From GCA-2705995 sp965661625 (GTDB lineage Bacteria; Bacteroidota; Bacteroidia; Flavobacteriales_G; Salibacteraceae): a DNA stretch of 64,000 nt. Made by a program: the position numbers and the translations under genes. Of this stretch, positions 62,179 to 64,000 are shown piece after piece. The notes below the pieces were generated by a model. That model had not been told where the DNA came from. It searched no databases and saw nothing but the letters and a program-made list of their open reading frames with translations. Within the stretch, counting starts at the first letter, position 1. Every line of letters begins with the position of its first letter. The stretch is taken from assembly GCA_965661625.1 (NCBI GenBank), contig CBFIEM010000002.1, forward strand, positions 186,001 through 250,000, read 5' to 3'.

Positions 62179-62388
62179 CCCGCATGAATTGCTATTGTTT
62201 GGTAAAACTAACACCTTTACCGTTAAGAGGATAGCACACAGTTCTTATGTCAGGCCTGTTTATCGCATGTATGTTACATGACGAGATTTCACTTTTGTGA
62301 GACACTGGACGACAGCCGAATCGTGGCGCCTCTATATTTTGAACTTGTTCAAGTTTTACTCAAACAAACAATTTGTGCGGGTTTTTTT
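62179..62388 (+). ncRNA. ssrS: 6S RNA candidate
   Basis: About 205 bases form a long hairpin with a large internal bulge. The closing stem pairs 62179-62191 with 62369-62381, 62195-62201 with 62361-62367 and 62203-62209 with 62352-62358, a total of 27 pairs interrupted by small bulges and containing two G-U. Inner pairings include AGAGG (62226-62230) with CCTCT (62329-62333) and a hairpin at 62266-62280. A T7 run (62382-62388) follows. Length, layout and place between zapA and rny fit 6S RNA, which binds RNA polymerase holoenzyme; a homology search is needed for the assignment. Confidence 0.7.
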
Positions 62389-62414
62389 ATTTAAGGACAA
62401 ACAGAAAGTAACAC

Positions 62415-63956
62415 ATGGATGCAATTAGTATGATTATCGGTTTGGTCGCAGGAGTCCTCGCAGGTGCGGGAATCGCTTATGTGATGATTAGAAAATCGGT
62501 GGAACGGAAGGCAGAAGGAGTGCTAAAAGAAGCTGAGGCTGAGGCCGAGGTAATAAAGCAGAAAAAATTGCTTCAAGCAAAAGAGAAATTCCTGCAGTTA
62601 AAAGAAGAGCATGAGAAGAAGATAGGAGAACGGAATAATAAGCTTCAGCAGGCAGAGCAACGCATTAAACAGAAGGAAGGGTCTCTAAACCAGAAGCTTG
62701 GTGATGCCAACAAAAAGGATAAACAAATTGAGTCAATTCGTAAAAATCTAAATCAGCAACTGGAAATTGTTCAGCAAAAGCAAGATGACCTCGATAAAAT
62801 TCAACAACAACGCATTTCACAACTTGAAGGGATAGCCAGCTATTCCCAAGATGATGCAAAAAATGCCTTAATGGATGCACTCAGGGAGGAAGCTAAATCT
62901 GATGCGGCTAAACTATCTCAGGATATCTTGGACGATGCGAGAATGAATGCAAGTAAAGAGGCTAAAAAGGTGGTGATACAAACCATTCAACGCGTAGCAA
63001 CTGAACATGCAATTGAAAACTCGGTCTCTGTATTTAACATTGAGAGTGACGATGTTAAAGGAAGGATTATTGGCCGTGAAGGTCGCAATATACGTGCTTT
63101 GGAAGCAGCAACGGGCGTTGAGATTGTTGTTGATGATACTCCCGAGGCAATTATCCTTTCTTGTTTTGATCCTGTTAGAAGAGAAATTGCCCGTCTTTCC
63201 TTGCATCAGTTAGTCACTGATGGTAGAATTCACCCAGCCCGAATTGAAGAAGTAGTTAAGAAAACTGAAAAACGGATAGAAGATGAAATCATGGAGACGG
63301 GTAAGCGCACCTGTATTGACCTAGGTATTCACAACATGAATTCAGAGCTGACTAAAGCTGTTGGTCGCATGAAGTATAGGAGCTCTTATGGTCAAAACCT
63401 GCTCCAACACTCCCGTGAAGTAGCAAATTTATGTGCTACAATGGCGAGTGAATTAGGATTAAACACCAAATTGGCTAAACGCGCTGGACTATTGCATGAT
63501 ATCGGGAAGGTTCCCTCTGATGAGTCGGAGCTTCCTCACGCAATTCTAGGTATGAAATGGGCCGAGAAATATGGTGAGAATAAAGAAGTTTGCAATGCCA
63601 TTGGTGCTCACCACGATGAAGTTGAGATGACAAGCCTGCTTTCACCAATTGTTCAGGTTTGTGATGCTATTTCAGGTGCTAGACCTGGAGCTAGGAGGGA
63701 AGTACTAGAATCATATATCCAGCGCTTGAAAGATTTAGAAAGTGTTGCTCTAGGACACGAGGGTGTGACGAAAGCCTATGCCATTCAAGCCGGTAGAGAA
63801 TTACGTGTAATGGTTGAGAGTGAAAAGGTTAATGACGAAATGGCCGGACAAATTTCATATGATATTTCTAAGAAGATTGAGAATGAAATGACATACCCAG
63901 GTCAGGTGCGCGTAACCGTTATTCGGGAAACGAGAGCAGTGAATGTTGCTCGTTAG
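62415..63956 (+). CDS. rny: ribonuclease Y
   Basis: A 513-residue membrane-anchored endonuclease with an N-terminal transmembrane helix (about 5-24), a long charged coiled coil (about 30-140), a KH domain with GRIIGREGRNIRALE (GREG turn) and an HD domain with LLHDIGKVPS. It cleaves mRNA to start decay. The gene starts 34 bases after the presumed 6S RNA end. Confidence 0.97.
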   Translation: MDAISMIIGLVAGVLAGAGIAYVMIRKSVERKAEGVLKEAEAEAEVIKQKKLLQAKEKFLQLKEEHEKKIGERNNKLQQAEQRIKQKEGSLNQKLGDANKKDKQIESIRKNLNQQLEIVQQKQDDLDKIQQQRISQLEGIASYSQDDAKNALMDALREEAKSDAAKLSQDILDDARMNASKEAKKVVIQTIQRVATEHAIENSVSVFNIESDDVKGRIIGREGRNIRALEAATGVEIVVDDTPEAIILSCFDPVRREIARLSLHQLVTDGRIHPARIEEVVKKTEKRIEDEIMETGKRTCIDLGIHNMNSELTKAVGRMKYRSSYGQNLLQHSREVANLCATMASELGLNTKLAKRAGLLHDIGKVPSDESELPHAILGMKWAEKYGENKEVCNAIGAHHDEVEMTSLLSPIVQVCDAISGARPGARREVLESYIQRLKDLESVALGHEGVTKAYAIQAGRELRVMVESEKVNDEMAGQISYDISKKIENEMTYPGQVRVTVIRETRAVNVAR

Positions 63957-63978
63957 CTGAAAGAAACTTTAGTACATT

Positions 63979-64000
63979 AAAGGCCCTTTATAGGGCCTTT
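63979..64000 (+). terminator. terminator after rny
   Basis: The stem AAAGGCCCT/AGGGCCTTT with loop TTAT at the window edge. Confidence 0.7.

Overview
The window is a chromosomal stretch from a Bacteroidota bacterium, most likely a marine-type member of the Flavobacteriales. Three things point there. It carries type IX secretion (T9SS) hallmarks: a giant SprB-repeat protein with a gliding-motility-type C-terminus, followed directly by a PorP/SprF protein. It carries TonB-dependent receptor and carboxypeptidase-regulatory-domain genes, and many small lipoproteins. It also has Bacteroidota-type -7 promoter boxes (TAnnTTTG) in front of many genes. The base composition is moderately AT-rich and even throughout. 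I see no prophage, IS element, CRISPR array or rRNA operon.

Layout: 1-2197 (minus) alpha/beta hydrolase, TIGR02757 protein and LolD-type ABC ATPase. 2322-3512 sucC. 3665-8338 DNA-glycosylase-like AlkD protein, a secreted coiled-coil protein, a cadherin-PEBP lipoprotein, an unknown 391-residue secreted protein, a 59-residue membrane protein and an SGNH esterase. 8397-14954 a TetR gene, then a MarR-fadB-fadA-fadE fatty acid oxidation operon. 15089-17920 a 48-residue Cys/Lys-rich protein and an ergothioneine cluster (egtB, egtD, DUF427). 17917-21071 an Mpo1-like protein, tRNA-His and a flippase/glycosyltransferase pair. 21094-27744 two secreted thioredoxins, then two POT peptide transporters beside a dipeptidyl peptidase IV, forming a peptide-scavenging unit. 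27870-31152 a small DUF2892 protein, a universal stress protein and TypA. 31156-38974 a nine-gene, tightly packed minus-strand cluster (TPR lipoprotein, membrane protein, threonine aldolase, aspartoacylase-like, O-methyltransferase, acidic protein, M16 peptidase, RhlE helicase, LytTR-like regulator). 39224-43530 nitroreductase, DUF4920 lipoprotein, CxxCH lipoprotein, rplS, trmD, TPR protein and PH-like membrane protein. 43499-49606 a CoA-transferase, the SprB-repeat T9SS protein (broken by a single-base frameshift) and porP/sprF. 49643-54085 tRNA-Leu, Crp/Fnr regulator, CxxC protein, tRNA-Lys, aroK, PyrR-like phosphoribosyltransferase, TPMT-like methyltransferase and rlmD. 54178-61401 ornithine aminotransferase, an orphan solute-binding protein, a TonB-dependent receptor, a CarboxypepD_reg protein and an M23 peptidase. 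61543-63956 a small coiled-coil protein, zapA, a 6S-like RNA and rny.

The genes mostly serve general metabolism and envelope biology: beta-oxidation, TCA cycle, extracellular peptide uptake, redox protection (ergothioneine, thioredoxins), RNA modification and decay, and surface adhesion. The most notable observations are the C6-tract frameshift in the surface protein, a strongly paired 6S-like RNA between zapA and rny, a tRNA-His with two U-U mismatches in its acceptor stem, a cadherin-PEBP fusion lipoprotein, a tiny Cys/Lys-rich gene with its own promoter upstream of the ergothioneine genes, and a cysteine-rich insertion in the ornithine aminotransferase. I did not find a clear new multi-gene defence or mobile system.
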